Numbered from the stretch's first letter, positions 33,686 to 43,141 are shown. The stretch is DNA of 64,000 nucleotides from G963667675 sp965249215 (GCA_965249215.1 CBDFLN010000002.1:1612001-1676000), one strand, 5' to 3'. A program made the numbers and translations. Notes: generated from the letters alone by a model not told the origin.

Positions 33686-34579
33686 TTGGGGATCAAGATC
33701 GGCACCGCGCCAGACTCGTGGGGTGTATGGTTGCCCGACGGATGGCCCTCTTACGTGCCCTGGGAACGATTCCTAGATGAGGTCGCAGAGTCGGGTTACG
33801 ACGCTATCGAATTGGGTCCATACGGCTATCTGCCTACTGAAGAAGGGGTGCTCCGCCAGGAGCTTGACCGACGCGGACTAAGCTTGATCGCAGCCACGAT
33901 CATGGGCGGCCATCTAGAGGATACGGCTAGCTGGTCTACGATCGAGACCACTTTGACTCGGACCGGCGATCTGTTAGCTTCGTTAGGCGGGGAATACCTG
34001 GTGCTCTGGGATGACTCCTATTTCGACTTAACCACAGGTAAGCAAGTATCGCCGGCCCAACTGGACGGTCCTGGATGGGAACGCCTGATCGAGGCGACAC
34101 ACAGGCTCGCGGTGATTGCACGCGACCGTTTTGGTCTGCGGTTCGCATTCCATCCACACTGTGACACCCACGTGGAGACAGAAGAGCAGATCGAGTTACT
34201 GCTGGAGCAGACCGATCCTGAGCTTGTGTCGCTTTGTCTCGATACCGGCCATCATGCTTACTCTGCCGGCGATCCGGTCCAGTTTATGAGTAAGCACCAC
34301 AAGCGAATCATCTACCTACACCTAAAGGACGTTGATGGGGAGAAGCTGAAACGGGTGAGGGCCGAGAAAATACCCATGGTGCAAGCCTGTCAGCTGGGAG
34401 TATTTTGCGAGCAGACTGACGGCGTCGTAGACTTCGAAGCGTTGGGTGGGGTGCTTCGGAACGTCGGGTTTGAAGGGATGGCCGCAGTCGAGCAAGGCTT
34501 CTTCAAGCCGGCTCACGACAGTCTAAAACCTATAGCCGAACGGGCCCGCGCCTATTTCCATAACATTGGGATCGGATGA
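33686..34579 (+). CDS. TIM-barrel sugar isomerase/epimerase, IolE-like
   Basis: A 297-residue AP-endonuclease-2/xylose-isomerase-like TIM-barrel protein. The start GTAPDSWGVWLPDG and FLDEVAESGYDAIELGPYGYLP resemble inosose dehydratase (IolE) relatives. Metal ligands are expected in FHPHCDTHVET, LCLDTGHHAY and YLHLKDVDG. The start is TTG 33686 with GGAGGG 5 nt upstream. Likely an isomerase or dehydratase of a keto-sugar or inosose. A 29-bp duplication covers its stop codon. Confidence 0.87.
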   Translation: MGIKIGTAPDSWGVWLPDGWPSYVPWERFLDEVAESGYDAIELGPYGYLPTEEGVLRQELDRRGLSLIAATIMGGHLEDTASWSTIETTLTRTGDLLASLGGEYLVLWDDSYFDLTTGKQVSPAQLDGPGWERLIEATHRLAVIARDRFGLRFAFHPHCDTHVETEEQIELLLEQTDPELVSLCLDTGHHAYSAGDPVQFMSKHHKRIIYLHLKDVDGEKLKRVRAEKIPMVQACQLGVFCEQTDGVVDFEALGGVLRNVGFEGMAAVEQGFFKPAHDSLKPIAERARAYFHNIGIG

Positions 34580-34617
34580 AGCACACCCAAAACATCGGGA
34601 TCGGATGAAGCACACCC
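34562..34617 (+). repeat. 29-bp tandem duplication at a gene end
   Basis: AACATTGGGATCGGATGAAG... (27 nt, 34562-34588) recurs at 34591-34617 with one T-to-C change, period 29 bp. The first copy encodes the last residues NIGIG and the stop of the isomerase gene; the second would encode the same ending after the stop. Confidence 0.85.
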
Positions 34618-34753
34618 GATTTGAAGTAATCTTTTCCTAGCAAAGTATGTCCAAGGATTGTCAGTACACTCTTATGTTAAAGGTAGAAAAGCGGCGGGAG
34701 AATCAATGCGCGGGTGTGTTCATCAACAGACCCAGTTATGGGATTGAAGAGCT

Positions 34754-35956
34754 ATGATCAGACTGGCGCCTTTGGCTCTTTTGATGCTGATCATACCGCT
34801 TGGCGTGGTGCAGGCACAGGAACCGGCCACAGATATTACTGTACACTCACCATACACCAGTGTCGCGATCAGCTCGGGCAAGTCTTCTGAATTTGACTTG
34901 GACTTGAAGATTAGTAACACGGGCGACGAGACAGCTATCGTGGATATCGAAATTCTGTCGGGGCCCGATTCATGGAATACCCACGTATACAGCAAATTCA
35001 AGAGTGTGGAAGTTCGGAGAGTTCAGTTGCGTCCTGGCGGCGAGACACAAGACCTTGTGTTCCGTTTTCTGGTTCCCGAGGATGTCACGGACGGCAACTA
35101 CACTTTCCTGGTGGGGTTTTTCGACCAGGAAGACCGTGTCCTTAACGAACTCAACTACCAAATTAGCGTGGGCGATCCCAATGCACAACGAGCTAGACCA
35201 GCGTTGGGGGAAATCGTCCAATTGGAGCCCCGTTACACCGGCCTTGCCGGGTCCAAGGACAGTTCATTTCAGTTCCGCGTTGATCTTAAGAACACCGATC
35301 TTGAAGACAGGCAATTTGGCCTGGAGGGCGAGGGACCTCCTGGGTGGCAAGTGTCATTCAAACCCGCCTTCCAGGACACACTGATAGCCTCCCTGGGCCT
35401 GAAGGCTGAAACCGACCAAGCCCTGGAAGTGACGGTACAGCCACCCGGGAATGCCCAGCCCGGACTATACACGATTCTACTGAAAGCGACCGCAGAGGGC
35501 GTCGATCCGGCGGTGGTGCCCATTCAGGTGCAACTGACTGGCACTCCCCAATTATCACTGGGCACTCTGACCGGTCGCCTGAACGCCGACACAACGGCCG
35601 GCGAAGAATCGGAGATCAAGCTGATACTGGTCAACACGGGCAGCGCCGGGCTGGACAACGTCCGGTTCCTTTCCAACGCCCCGGAAGGCTGGAAGTTCAA
35701 CTTCGACCCCCAGGTAATCTCACACCTGGAGCCAACTGAGTTGGCGGAAATTACAGCTATCGTTGGTCCTCCGGATAAGACCATTCCGGGAGACTACAGC
35801 GTTGATGTATTTGCCACGGCGCTTGATGCACAGGCTGATGCGTCTCTTCGGATAACGGTGGGCCGGTCAACGTCCTTCGGATGGGTTGGCATATTGATCG
35901 TGGTGCTGGTGTTCGCGGGCATCGGCGGACTGTTCGTGAGGCTGGGGCGGAGATGA
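34754..35956 (+). CDS. Membrane-anchored NEW3-domain protein of an ABC module
   Basis: A 400-residue exported protein. The N-terminal signal is LAPLALLMLIIPLGVVQAQE. About 330 extracytoplasmic residues form repeated beta-sandwich units with the NEW3 pattern (KISNTGDETAIVDIEI, VDLKNTDLEDRQFGLEG, LVNTGSAGLDNVRFL with PEGWK). A single C-terminal membrane helix (WVGILIVVLVFAGIGGLFV) ends in charged residues. Its stop overlaps the ABC ATPase start (ATGA), so the three genes are coupled. Such proteins accompany ABC-2 exporters; the exact role is unknown. Confidence 0.83.
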   Translation: MIRLAPLALLMLIIPLGVVQAQEPATDITVHSPYTSVAISSGKSSEFDLDLKISNTGDETAIVDIEILSGPDSWNTHVYSKFKSVEVRRVQLRPGGETQDLVFRFLVPEDVTDGNYTFLVGFFDQEDRVLNELNYQISVGDPNAQRARPALGEIVQLEPRYTGLAGSKDSSFQFRVDLKNTDLEDRQFGLEGEGPPGWQVSFKPAFQDTLIASLGLKAETDQALEVTVQPPGNAQPGLYTILLKATAEGVDPAVVPIQVQLTGTPQLSLGTLTGRLNADTTAGEESEIKLILVNTGSAGLDNVRFLSNAPEGWKFNFDPQVISHLEPTELAEITAIVGPPDKTIPGDYSVDVFATALDAQADASLRITVGRSTSFGWVGILIVVLVFAGIGGLFVRLGRR

Positions 35957-36885
35957 CCGCAGCGATTGAAGCAATAAACTTAACCAAGCGGTATGGCGAC
36001 TTTACCGCCGTGGATTGTCTGAATCTGCGGATTGACGAGGGCGAGATATTTGGGTTCCTGGGTCCCAACGGCGCAGGGAAGACCACTACAATCATGATGT
36101 TCCTCGGTCTGACCTTTCCCAGCTCTGGAGTAGCTAGCGTCTATGGCTACGACTGTGCGAGGAACCCCCTGGAGGTCAAACGCGTCACCGGTTATCTGCC
36201 GGAGACCTTAGGGTTCTACGGCGAACTGTCGGCGAAAGAGAATTTGCTGTACACAACGAGCCTCAACGGCATCGGACGCCGGGAGGCATTAAGACGGTTA
36301 GATGAAGCGCTGGCGTATGTTGGGCTGGCTGAAAGAGCCGAACAGCCGGTCAAGCAGTACTCCCGCGGCATGCGACAACGGCTGGGCATCGCCGATGTGC
36401 TGGTTAAGCGACCGAAGGTGGTCCTGCTTGATGAGCCTACCCAGGGTATTGACTCCACCACCGTGGAGGACGTTCTAAACCTTATTACGGGAATGAGCCG
36501 CGACCAAGGCATAACGGTGCTGGTGTCGTCCCATCAGTTGCACTACATTCAGCGCATTTGCGACCGAGTTGGCATCATGTCTCAGAGTCAGATGGTTGTC
36601 CAGGGTACTATTGGAGAACTGGCACAGCAATCGCGCGAAGGTGAGGGAATCGTCATAGAGATGGGATTCGGGCTGGTCAGCGACGACCTTCAGGATGCGC
36701 TGAAGGCGGTTCCCGGCGTGGACTCGGTTTCGGTCCGGGGCAACCTAGTCACGGTGGAATGTCAGCCTGAGGCTCGTACCCAGATCGCGAACGTTGCTAT
36801 CCGACACGGGGACTCTTTGCACACCCTACAAAGTGGTGACTCGGTACTGGAGAATATCTACCTCCGCTACTTCCAGCAGGTATGA
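35953..36885 (+). CDS. ABC-2-type exporter ATPase
   Basis: A 310-residue ATPase of the CcmA/NosF/drug-export type. Walker A is GPNGAGKTTT, signature YSRGMRQRLGIADVL, Walker B VVLLDEPTQGIDS, with an H-loop in VSSHQLHYIQ. A C-terminal extension of about 80 residues is typical of this group. ATG 35953 overlaps the NEW3 stop; the permease overlaps in turn at 36882. Cargo is unknown; NosDFY-like membrane maturation is one model. Confidence 0.9.
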   Translation: MTAAIEAINLTKRYGDFTAVDCLNLRIDEGEIFGFLGPNGAGKTTTIMMFLGLTFPSSGVASVYGYDCARNPLEVKRVTGYLPETLGFYGELSAKENLLYTTSLNGIGRREALRRLDEALAYVGLAERAEQPVKQYSRGMRQRLGIADVLVKRPKVVLLDEPTQGIDSTTVEDVLNLITGMSRDQGITVLVSSHQLHYIQRICDRVGIMSQSQMVVQGTIGELAQQSREGEGIVIEMGFGLVSDDLQDALKAVPGVDSVSVRGNLVTVECQPEARTQIANVAIRHGDSLHTLQSGDSVLENIYLRYFQQV

Positions 36886-37814
36886 CGATGTCGGCAGTAT
36901 ATTGGAAAGAACTGGCAGATTACTTTGGGAACCGGCTCTTCGGCGTGGTGTTGCTCTTGATCGCCGTCGCAGCAACATGGGCAGCGTACACCACTACACA
37001 GGACCTCCGAGAGCAGGCTGCCGGCGTGAGCACGGGGTTCGCTTTCCTGAAACTATTTACCACCACCGGTGACACGCCGCTATCCTTTCTTTTCTTCGTC
37101 GGCTTCTTTGGGCCGTTGCTGGGCCTGGCCCTAGGCTTCGACGCTATAAACAGAGAGCGCAGCAGGGGCACACTGAGCCGAATTTTGACTCAACCCATCT
37201 ACCGGGACGCGCTTATCAACGGTAAATTTCTTGCCGGCGCCACTGTGCTCGGCATTAGCCTCATATCCATGATGTTTATCGTCACCGGTATGGGACTATA
37301 CTTTTTGGGTATAGGTCCTAGCGCCGACGAGGCGGTACGCCTCACCCTATTTCTAGGCGCTACGTTGGTTTACATGGCACTGTGGCTGGCGCTGGCCATC
37401 ATGTTTTCACTGCTGTTCGACCGGGCGGTAATGTCCGCCTTGGCGTCCATCGGAGTTTGGCTGGCCCTCACCTTCTTCATTCCCTTCTTTGCGGTGACCA
37501 TCGCGGACCAGGTGGTCGACGACTCAGAAGATGCCCAAAGTGTGGCCGCGGAACGCGCACAATGGGAGCAGCGAATACAACGCTTCTCTCCGGCGTACTT
37601 GTACGAAGAGGCCACACAACCACTGCTGAACCCCCAGATCCGGACTCTCGGCTTAATTAGGACAGAGGACGTTCAGGGCATCGGTCCCCAGCCGATATCA
37701 CTTGGTCAGAGCCTGATCATAGTATGGCCCCACCTTACAGGACTTCTGGCCGTAGCCTCGCTGATCTTCGCTGCCGCATACCTGAAGTTCATGCGGGAAG
37801 AGGTACGCACTTGA
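36882..37814 (+). CDS. ABC-2-type permease
   Basis: A 310-residue membrane protein with about six hydrophobic segments: LFGVVLLLIAVAATWAAY, FLFFVGFFGPLLGLALGF, ISLISMMFIVTGMGLYFLG, LFLGATLVYMALWLALAIMF, VWLALTFFIPFFAVTI and the C-terminal LLAVASLIFAAAYLKF. DAINRERSRGTLSRILTQP is the characteristic ABC-2/NosY cytoplasmic motif. ATG 36882 overlaps the ATPase stop; ATG 36888 is also possible. It completes the NEW3-ATPase-permease module. Confidence 0.88.
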   Translation: MTMSAVYWKELADYFGNRLFGVVLLLIAVAATWAAYTTTQDLREQAAGVSTGFAFLKLFTTTGDTPLSFLFFVGFFGPLLGLALGFDAINRERSRGTLSRILTQPIYRDALINGKFLAGATVLGISLISMMFIVTGMGLYFLGIGPSADEAVRLTLFLGATLVYMALWLALAIMFSLLFDRAVMSALASIGVWLALTFFIPFFAVTIADQVVDDSEDAQSVAAERAQWEQRIQRFSPAYLYEEATQPLLNPQIRTLGLIRTEDVQGIGPQPISLGQSLIIVWPHLTGLLAVASLIFAAAYLKFMREEVRT

Positions 37815-37845
37815 GTGCTGAGCCGTATTTGACGAGGAGAGTGCA

Positions 37846-38727
37846 ATGAAAATCGGATTCCATAGCGGAGCTTTCTTCAACGATCAACTCACAGAGATTA
37901 TTCCGCGTCTAGCCGCGATGGGGTATCAGGGCATCGAGCTCAACGCACAAGATTTTCAAATGGCCAGGGCTCACGTTACACCCCAGCTTAGCACCACAGA
38001 GCGAGCTGAAATCCGGAACTTGGCGCGTGACCACGGTATAGAAATTTCATCCATCAGCGCCCACAACTTCGAACGTACCTGCCTGGTCGACTCAGACCCA
38101 CGGGAAAGGCAACGTCACCTGGACTACGTTAAGGGCTGCATTGACCTAGCGGGAGATGTGGGAACAGGGGTCGTGCATATCCTGGCCGGGCAAGTTCCCG
38201 ACGGGGTGTCCAGGGACCAGGCCTGGGCGGAACTGTTAGAAAACTTGGCCACGTGCATTCGCTATGCGGAGGAGCGGGACATTGCCCTTGGATTGGAGGC
38301 TGTTGTCGGAAGCATAGTGAACAATATCCCAAGCCTTAACAGGCTCCTAGCCGACCTGGGTGATGACAAGCTATATGTCAACTTCGACCCCACCCACTTT
38401 TTTGTCGCGGACGAAGACCCCGCCGAGGGCGTAAAAGCGGTGGGCTCGCGCATCGTACACGTCCACGTTAAGGACGCGAAGAAAATTCCCGCAGGCTTCG
38501 AGTTTCCACCACTGCCAGAGGGGGCAATGCGGTTGACCACTGAATTCGAGTATCTTCGACTGGGTAAGGGATTCATTGATTTCGGGGCTCTGCTGGGTGG
38601 GCTACGGGAGATAGGTTATGATGGATTTCTCTCGATGGAGTACGAAGGGATGTTCTTCGGGTACATGGAAGACCCGTGGGAGGTGGCACTACAAACAAAG
38701 AGCTTCCTAGACGACGCTCTTGCTTGA
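37846..38727 (+). CDS. TIM-barrel sugar isomerase/epimerase
   Basis: A 293-residue xylose-isomerase-like TIM-barrel protein. It begins MKIGFHSGAFFNDQLTEIIP, with the barrel strands GYQGIELNA, EISSISAHN, GVVHILAG, ALGLEAVVGS, YVNFDPTHFF, IVHVHVKDA and FLSMEYEG. Glu and Asp/His ligands for a divalent metal are in place. It is a close paralogue of the gene at 41071 (same start pattern and RLAAMGYQGIELNA). Likely epimerises or isomerises a ketose or keto-acid sugar. Confidence 0.88.
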   Translation: MKIGFHSGAFFNDQLTEIIPRLAAMGYQGIELNAQDFQMARAHVTPQLSTTERAEIRNLARDHGIEISSISAHNFERTCLVDSDPRERQRHLDYVKGCIDLAGDVGTGVVHILAGQVPDGVSRDQAWAELLENLATCIRYAEERDIALGLEAVVGSIVNNIPSLNRLLADLGDDKLYVNFDPTHFFVADEDPAEGVKAVGSRIVHVHVKDAKKIPAGFEFPPLPEGAMRLTTEFEYLRLGKGFIDFGALLGGLREIGYDGFLSMEYEGMFFGYMEDPWEVALQTKSFLDDALA

Positions 38728-38871
38728 ACAAGTGCTGCCGGCTGGCTCTCACTAAGTCGCAACAAGGAGGGTCTTAGCATTGAGGCACGTAAAAAATCCG
38801 GAACAGACCCCCGATACAGCGGGCATGGTTAAGGCGCTAAGGATCGATACTCTACGCTGGCTAGAAAGTAA

Positions 38872-39675
38872 ATGATGCGCTTGAAAGGGAAAGTAGCTCT
38901 GGTTACAGGCGGAAGCTCCGGAATCGGCAGAGCCACCGCAGTGGCATTTGCCAGGGAAGGAGCGAAGGTTGCCATCGCCGATGTCAACGTTAAGGAGGGC
39001 GATGAGACGCTGGAAACTATCGTAGATGCCGGCGGGGAGGTAATTTTCGTCAAGGCCGATGTTTCCAGAGCAGCCGACGTCAAGGCGCTCGTTGAAAGTG
39101 TTGTTAAGCAGTATGGCAGGCTTGACTGCGCGTTCAACAACGCGGGAGTCGATAACTTGCATTTCCCCGTGGGAGATCTCGCAGAAGAAGAGTGGGACCG
39201 CGTGATTGGTATCAACCTCAAAGGGACGATGCTCTGTATGCGCTACGAGATCCCTCAGATGCTTACTCACGGCGGTGGAGCCATCGTGAACACATCTTCA
39301 GTAGCTGGCTTGATAGGCAGCCCCAAATCCCCTGCTTACGTCAGCAGCAAGTTCGGGGTAGTAGGGTTGACGAAGTCGGCTGCCTTGGACTATGCGAATA
39401 AGGGCATTCGCATCAACGCTGTGTGCCCGGGCGTCACCAGGACAGCCATATTTGAGGCGTATTTGAAGGAGACTCCCGACGCAGCAGCCCAAATATCTAC
39501 CCAGTCTCCGATGGGCCGCGTAGCTGAGCCTGAGGAAATTGCCGCCGCAGTCATTTGGCTGAGTTCCGATGAGGCCTCGTTTGTGACCGGGCAGGCTCTG
39601 GCCGTGGATGGGGGATGGGCCGCCGGGGCGGCTCCGGTGGGTCAGAGATTAAAGATCGAGGAGCTTTCGGCATAG
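38872..39675 (+). CDS. Short-chain dehydrogenase/reductase (copy B)
   Basis: A 267-residue SDR with TGGSSGIGRAT, NNAGVDNLHFP, NTSSVAGLIG and YVSSKFG. It is a strong paralogue of the minus-strand SDR at 31654; both share EEWDRVIGINLKG-like and ALDYANKGIR stretches and the tail GAAPVG. The extra C-terminal residues QRLKIEELSA are unique. It directly precedes the sugar-transport genes and probably acts on the imported sugar or its product. Confidence 0.92.
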   Translation: MMRLKGKVALVTGGSSGIGRATAVAFAREGAKVAIADVNVKEGDETLETIVDAGGEVIFVKADVSRAADVKALVESVVKQYGRLDCAFNNAGVDNLHFPVGDLAEEEWDRVIGINLKGTMLCMRYEIPQMLTHGGGAIVNTSSVAGLIGSPKSPAYVSSKFGVVGLTKSAALDYANKGIRINAVCPGVTRTAIFEAYLKETPDAAAQISTQSPMGRVAEPEEIAAAVIWLSSDEASFVTGQALAVDGGWAAGAAPVGQRLKIEELSA

Positions 39676-39805
39676 GCTAGCGGTTCGTCGTATATCGATG
39701 ATAAGTGAGTGCCACACCAGTTTGCCCAGCGAATACCGCGAGATTAGAGATGCGGCGCTTCATTGTCTCGACAAGATTCGTTGGATAACTTAGGATTGCA
39801 GGGCG

Positions 39806-41011
39806 ATGGCAAGTAGGTTGTTTAGACTTCTCTCGCAAACGAGGAAGATCGCAACGGCAGCAAGATACATGGCTGCTGAAACATCGGCCCGCGCCTTTGT
39901 TCAACAGTCCGCTCCGGCACAAATGTACCAAGGTTTTCTACAGAGCCCGGCGCTAATTCGCTTTAGAGAATTCCTGGCCTATCGTCCGGAGACAGTGTCC
40001 ATCTTTGTGGCCATCGTTTTGTTCATCCTGCTCGGCTTTGTGATAGGTGAGCACTTCCTATCACCCATCAACGTTACCGTCACGCTTATCAGGACAGCCG
40101 AGCTCGGTATCGCAGCTTTGGGTGTCGGTCTTCTCATGTTGGCCGCTCAGTACGACATCTCGGTGGGATCAGTACTGGCAGTGTCTTCGTTGCTCGGGTT
40201 GGTAATAATGAACGCCGGCATACCGGCGCCCATCGCGGTCATATTAACGCTCCTCACTTGTATGACAATTGGACTGACGCATGGAATCCTCATCGTCAGA
40301 CTAGGTCTGCCTTCGTTCATTCTCACCATTGGCGGGCTGCTGCTGTGGAGGGGAGTAGCGTTGGTGATCGCAAATCAGGCGATTGCCTCCCTGGAGGAGG
40401 CCGGAGCGACTGGGGGTGGCGGGCAAGGCTCTGGCGCCATACCCAATTTGGATGACGACCAGCCTTTCCTTAATGCTTTCTCCTATAGGGTAGACATACC
40501 CTTGACCAATCACGTCGCAGACATATCGATTCTCTGGTTCCTCGGCTTAGTGCTTGTTATCACTCTGATTTTGCAAAGGACTCGTATCGGCAACTGGATA
40601 TTCGCCATCGGAGGAAACGAGTCAGCGGCCAGACAGATGGGTGTGCCGGTCAGTGCTACCAAGATATGGCTCTTTGCCTGCTCGGCCGGGCTGGCCGGGC
40701 TGGCGGGCATCGTCCAGTTGTCGCGGTTCTCATCGGGAGACCCGCTGCGCGGCGAAAGGGTAGAGTTGTTCGCCATCGCCGCCGCGGTGATTGGCGGGAC
40801 GCGAATGGCAGGCGGCTACGGTTCCATCGCAGGTGTCGCTATAGGTGTGTTCATAATCTCCATGGTTAGAGTCGGGTTAGTCGACGCCCTGATACCCAAC
40901 TTCTGGTTCGATGCGGCCTTGGGCCTGGTGGTAGTCACCGCGGTCGTCCTTAGCACTTTGGGTCAAAGGCGCGGGCTGGGCATACGCTTGGAGCAAGGAA
41001 GACATTTGTAG
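39806..41011 (+). CDS. Sugar ABC transporter permease (RbsC/YtfT type), first copy
   Basis: A 401-residue BPD_transp_2 permease with a long N-terminal extension of about 55 residues before the first membrane helix (VSIFVAIVLFILLGFVIG). Family motifs: LIRTAELGIAALGVGLLMLAAQYDISVGSVLAVSSL, GLPSFILTIGGLLLWRG, GNWIFAIGGNESAARQMGVPV and AIAAAVIGGTRMAGGYGSIAGVAIG. A Gly/Asp-rich loop (about residues 195-215) follows the third motif. With the second permease at 43142 it likely forms a heterodimeric channel as in YtfT-YjfF systems. Confidence 0.92.
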   Translation: MASRLFRLLSQTRKIATAARYMAAETSARAFVQQSAPAQMYQGFLQSPALIRFREFLAYRPETVSIFVAIVLFILLGFVIGEHFLSPINVTVTLIRTAELGIAALGVGLLMLAAQYDISVGSVLAVSSLLGLVIMNAGIPAPIAVILTLLTCMTIGLTHGILIVRLGLPSFILTIGGLLLWRGVALVIANQAIASLEEAGATGGGGQGSGAIPNLDDDQPFLNAFSYRVDIPLTNHVADISILWFLGLVLVITLILQRTRIGNWIFAIGGNESAARQMGVPVSATKIWLFACSAGLAGLAGIVQLSRFSSGDPLRGERVELFAIAAAVIGGTRMAGGYGSIAGVAIGVFIISMVRVGLVDALIPNFWFDAALGLVVVTAVVLSTLGQRRGLGIRLEQGRHL

Positions 41012-41070
41012 GAGCAAATCGGCCGTCACCGATTATAGAGATTGGCAGCCGAACCGGGGGAGTTGCGAAA

Positions 41071-41952
41071 ATGGGGCAGACCATGAAAACCAGCCACCAT
41101 AGCGGGGTGTTCAATATGTATCCCCTTACGGAGGTTATCCCGCGATTGGCTGCTCTGGGATACCAGGGCGTGGAGTTGAATGCCGAGCTCGCTCCGTGGA
41201 CGAAACCCCACGTGACGCCCGATCTCAGCCCCAATGAACGATCCGAGATTCGCCGGCTGGCGCTGGACCACGACATCGCACTTTCGTCCATCAGCGCCCA
41301 CGTGTCGTTGGTTGAATCAGAAAGGGAGACGCGACAACACAACTTGGACTTCATGAAGGGCTGCATCGACCTGGCGTTGGACCTGGGAACGGATGTGGTC
41401 CACGGCCTCGCCGGCACTCCTGCCCCCGGGGTAGACCGGCAGCGCGCCTGGGAATGGCTTCTGGAAGCTACCGCCGAATGCACTTGCTACGCCGAGGAGC
41501 GGGGTGTTAAATTCGGTTTTGAGGCCGTCGCGATGTGTTTGGTCGCCAACATGGCAGACCTCAGCAGGCTCCTTAACGACCTGGGAGAATGCAACCTGTA
41601 CGTCAACTTTGACCCCAGTCACCTGCCTTCGGTGAACGAGGACCCCGCCGAATGGGTGAGACACTGGGGCTCACGCATAGTTCACGTCGACATGAAGGAC
41701 ACCAGGATATACGAGCCACATGAGGAGAGGGTATCGTTCTCCGGGGTCCCTCTTGACTTCGAGTGTCCCCCTTTGGGCAAAGGGGTCGTCGATTTCAGGG
41801 CGATGGTCTCCGCTTTGCGCGAAATAGGCTACCAGGGCTTCCTTTCTGTGGAATACTCGGCCCACTATTTCGGTTACCACGAGGAGCCGTGGGACCGCTG
41901 GGAAGTTGCTGCCGCGTCCAAGCAATTCATGGACGCGGTATTGGCTGGATAG
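41071..41952 (+). CDS. TIM-barrel sugar isomerase/epimerase
   Basis: A 293-residue TIM-barrel paralogue of the protein at 37846: SGVFNMYPLTEVIPRLAALGYQGVELNAELAPW, ALSSISAHVSL, DVVHGLAGTPAPGVD, FGFEAVAM, YVNFDPSHLPS, IVHVDMKDT and FLSVEYSAHYFGY. Start ATG 41071 has GGGGGAG 8 nt upstream; ATG 41083 (MKTSHHSG) aligns better with the paralogue. It is embedded between the transporter permease and the amidohydrolase, so it probably shares their pathway. Confidence 0.88.
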   Translation: MGQTMKTSHHSGVFNMYPLTEVIPRLAALGYQGVELNAELAPWTKPHVTPDLSPNERSEIRRLALDHDIALSSISAHVSLVESERETRQHNLDFMKGCIDLALDLGTDVVHGLAGTPAPGVDRQRAWEWLLEATAECTCYAEERGVKFGFEAVAMCLVANMADLSRLLNDLGECNLYVNFDPSHLPSVNEDPAEWVRHWGSRIVHVDMKDTRIYEPHEERVSFSGVPLDFECPPLGKGVVDFRAMVSALREIGYQGFLSVEYSAHYFGYHEEPWDRWEVAAASKQFMDAVLAG

Positions 41953-41995
41953 AGGAATTCCAAGCATAAAGTGATTTCTCGAGATAAGGAGTGCC

Positions 41996-43084
41996 ATGAT
42001 CATTGATACACACACCCATATATTCGAAAAGGCTGACGGCTATCAGTTCACCTACCGTCTCACCTCGTATAAGGACGGGAAGGTGTGGCTGGACAAAGTC
42101 CCGGCATTTGAAGGCCTGCCCTGCGTTGTAGAGTACCGCGAGCGGTATCCGATTACTCCTCTATACACCACGCCCGCCCAAGACGCCGAATGGGGCAGGG
42201 AGGCAGGCCGCCTGTGGGGTCAGTGGTTGCCCGAGCATTACACAAATACGAATTCGCCGCCGGAGCTTTTTATTGAGCATATGGACCGGGCCGGGGTCGA
42301 CAAAACTGTTCTACTACAGGCCCCTTGCTATCGATGGCCCGATATGAACGAGTATCTTTCGACCATCATAAAGCGATACCCGGACCGCTTTGTGGCCAGC
42401 GCTCAGATAGATGCGTCCGGAGGCAACGACCAGATCGATAAACTGGTACATGCGGTCACAGAACTGGGACTCACTTCCCTCAAGATTGAGATGAGCGACC
42501 ACTGCGGCCTGCCCCTGCTGGAGCTCAATGGTCCTTTCCATTTGGACGATCCCAAGCGGGATACTCTGTGGCGAACTTGTGTCGAGCTTAATATCCCAGT
42601 GGTTTTGGACATCGACTTTTACGGGGACCCCCCGCCACAAGCCAGGGAGATAAGAAACGTCTGCGAGCGGTTTCCTGAGATGGTGTTTGTCTTTTGTCAC
42701 AACGCTCGTTGGGGGGTTGGGCACCCCGAAGTAATGAAACTGGCATTGGACTTTAACATCTGGGTGGAGTTGGACTTCGCAAATGCGTGGGAAACCTCGA
42801 AGAAGGCCAACAAGTTTGACCCAGAGGCGAACATCAACGTGTTTAAAATACTCTATGATTCCATCGGCGCCGACCGGATGCTGTGGGCGACCGATTCTCC
42901 TTGGGCGTTCTCTTATGCTTCCTACACCGAATCCATGGGATACGTCCAAAACAGCAGCTTTTTGTCAGAGCAAGAGAAGGCAAAGATTTTGGGGGAGAAT
43001 GGGTTCAAAGTATTCTTTGAACGCGCCGGCTCAACAAGTCGTACCACTGCCAAATCACCTCAAGCTGGGGAAGCAGGAGGTTAG
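41996..43084 (+). CDS. Amidohydrolase-family (PF04909-type) hydrolase/decarboxylase
   Basis: A 362-residue TIM-barrel metal hydrolase. It begins MIIDTHTHIFEKADG with the HxH metal motif. HMDRAGVDKTVLLQAPCY, RFVASAQIDAS, a His in VFCHNARWGVGHP and LWATDSPWAFS with the final Asp follow. Relatives hydrolyse lactones or decarboxylate aromatic acids. Next to isomerases and sugar permeases, lactone hydrolysis is the more plausible guess. A small hairpin (GCCGAC-TCAA-GTCGGC, 43085-43100) follows its stop. Confidence 0.83.
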   Translation: MIIDTHTHIFEKADGYQFTYRLTSYKDGKVWLDKVPAFEGLPCVVEYRERYPITPLYTTPAQDAEWGREAGRLWGQWLPEHYTNTNSPPELFIEHMDRAGVDKTVLLQAPCYRWPDMNEYLSTIIKRYPDRFVASAQIDASGGNDQIDKLVHAVTELGLTSLKIEMSDHCGLPLLELNGPFHLDDPKRDTLWRTCVELNIPVVLDIDFYGDPPPQAREIRNVCERFPEMVFVFCHNARWGVGHPEVMKLALDFNIWVELDFANAWETSKKANKFDPEANINVFKILYDSIGADRMLWATDSPWAFSYASYTESMGYVQNSSFLSEQEKAKILGENGFKVFFERAGSTSRTTAKSPQAGEAGG

Positions 43085-43141
43085 GCCGACTCAAGTCGGC
43101 ATTAGGTTAATGATGTTTTGGCACCTGGGAAAATTGGGCTG

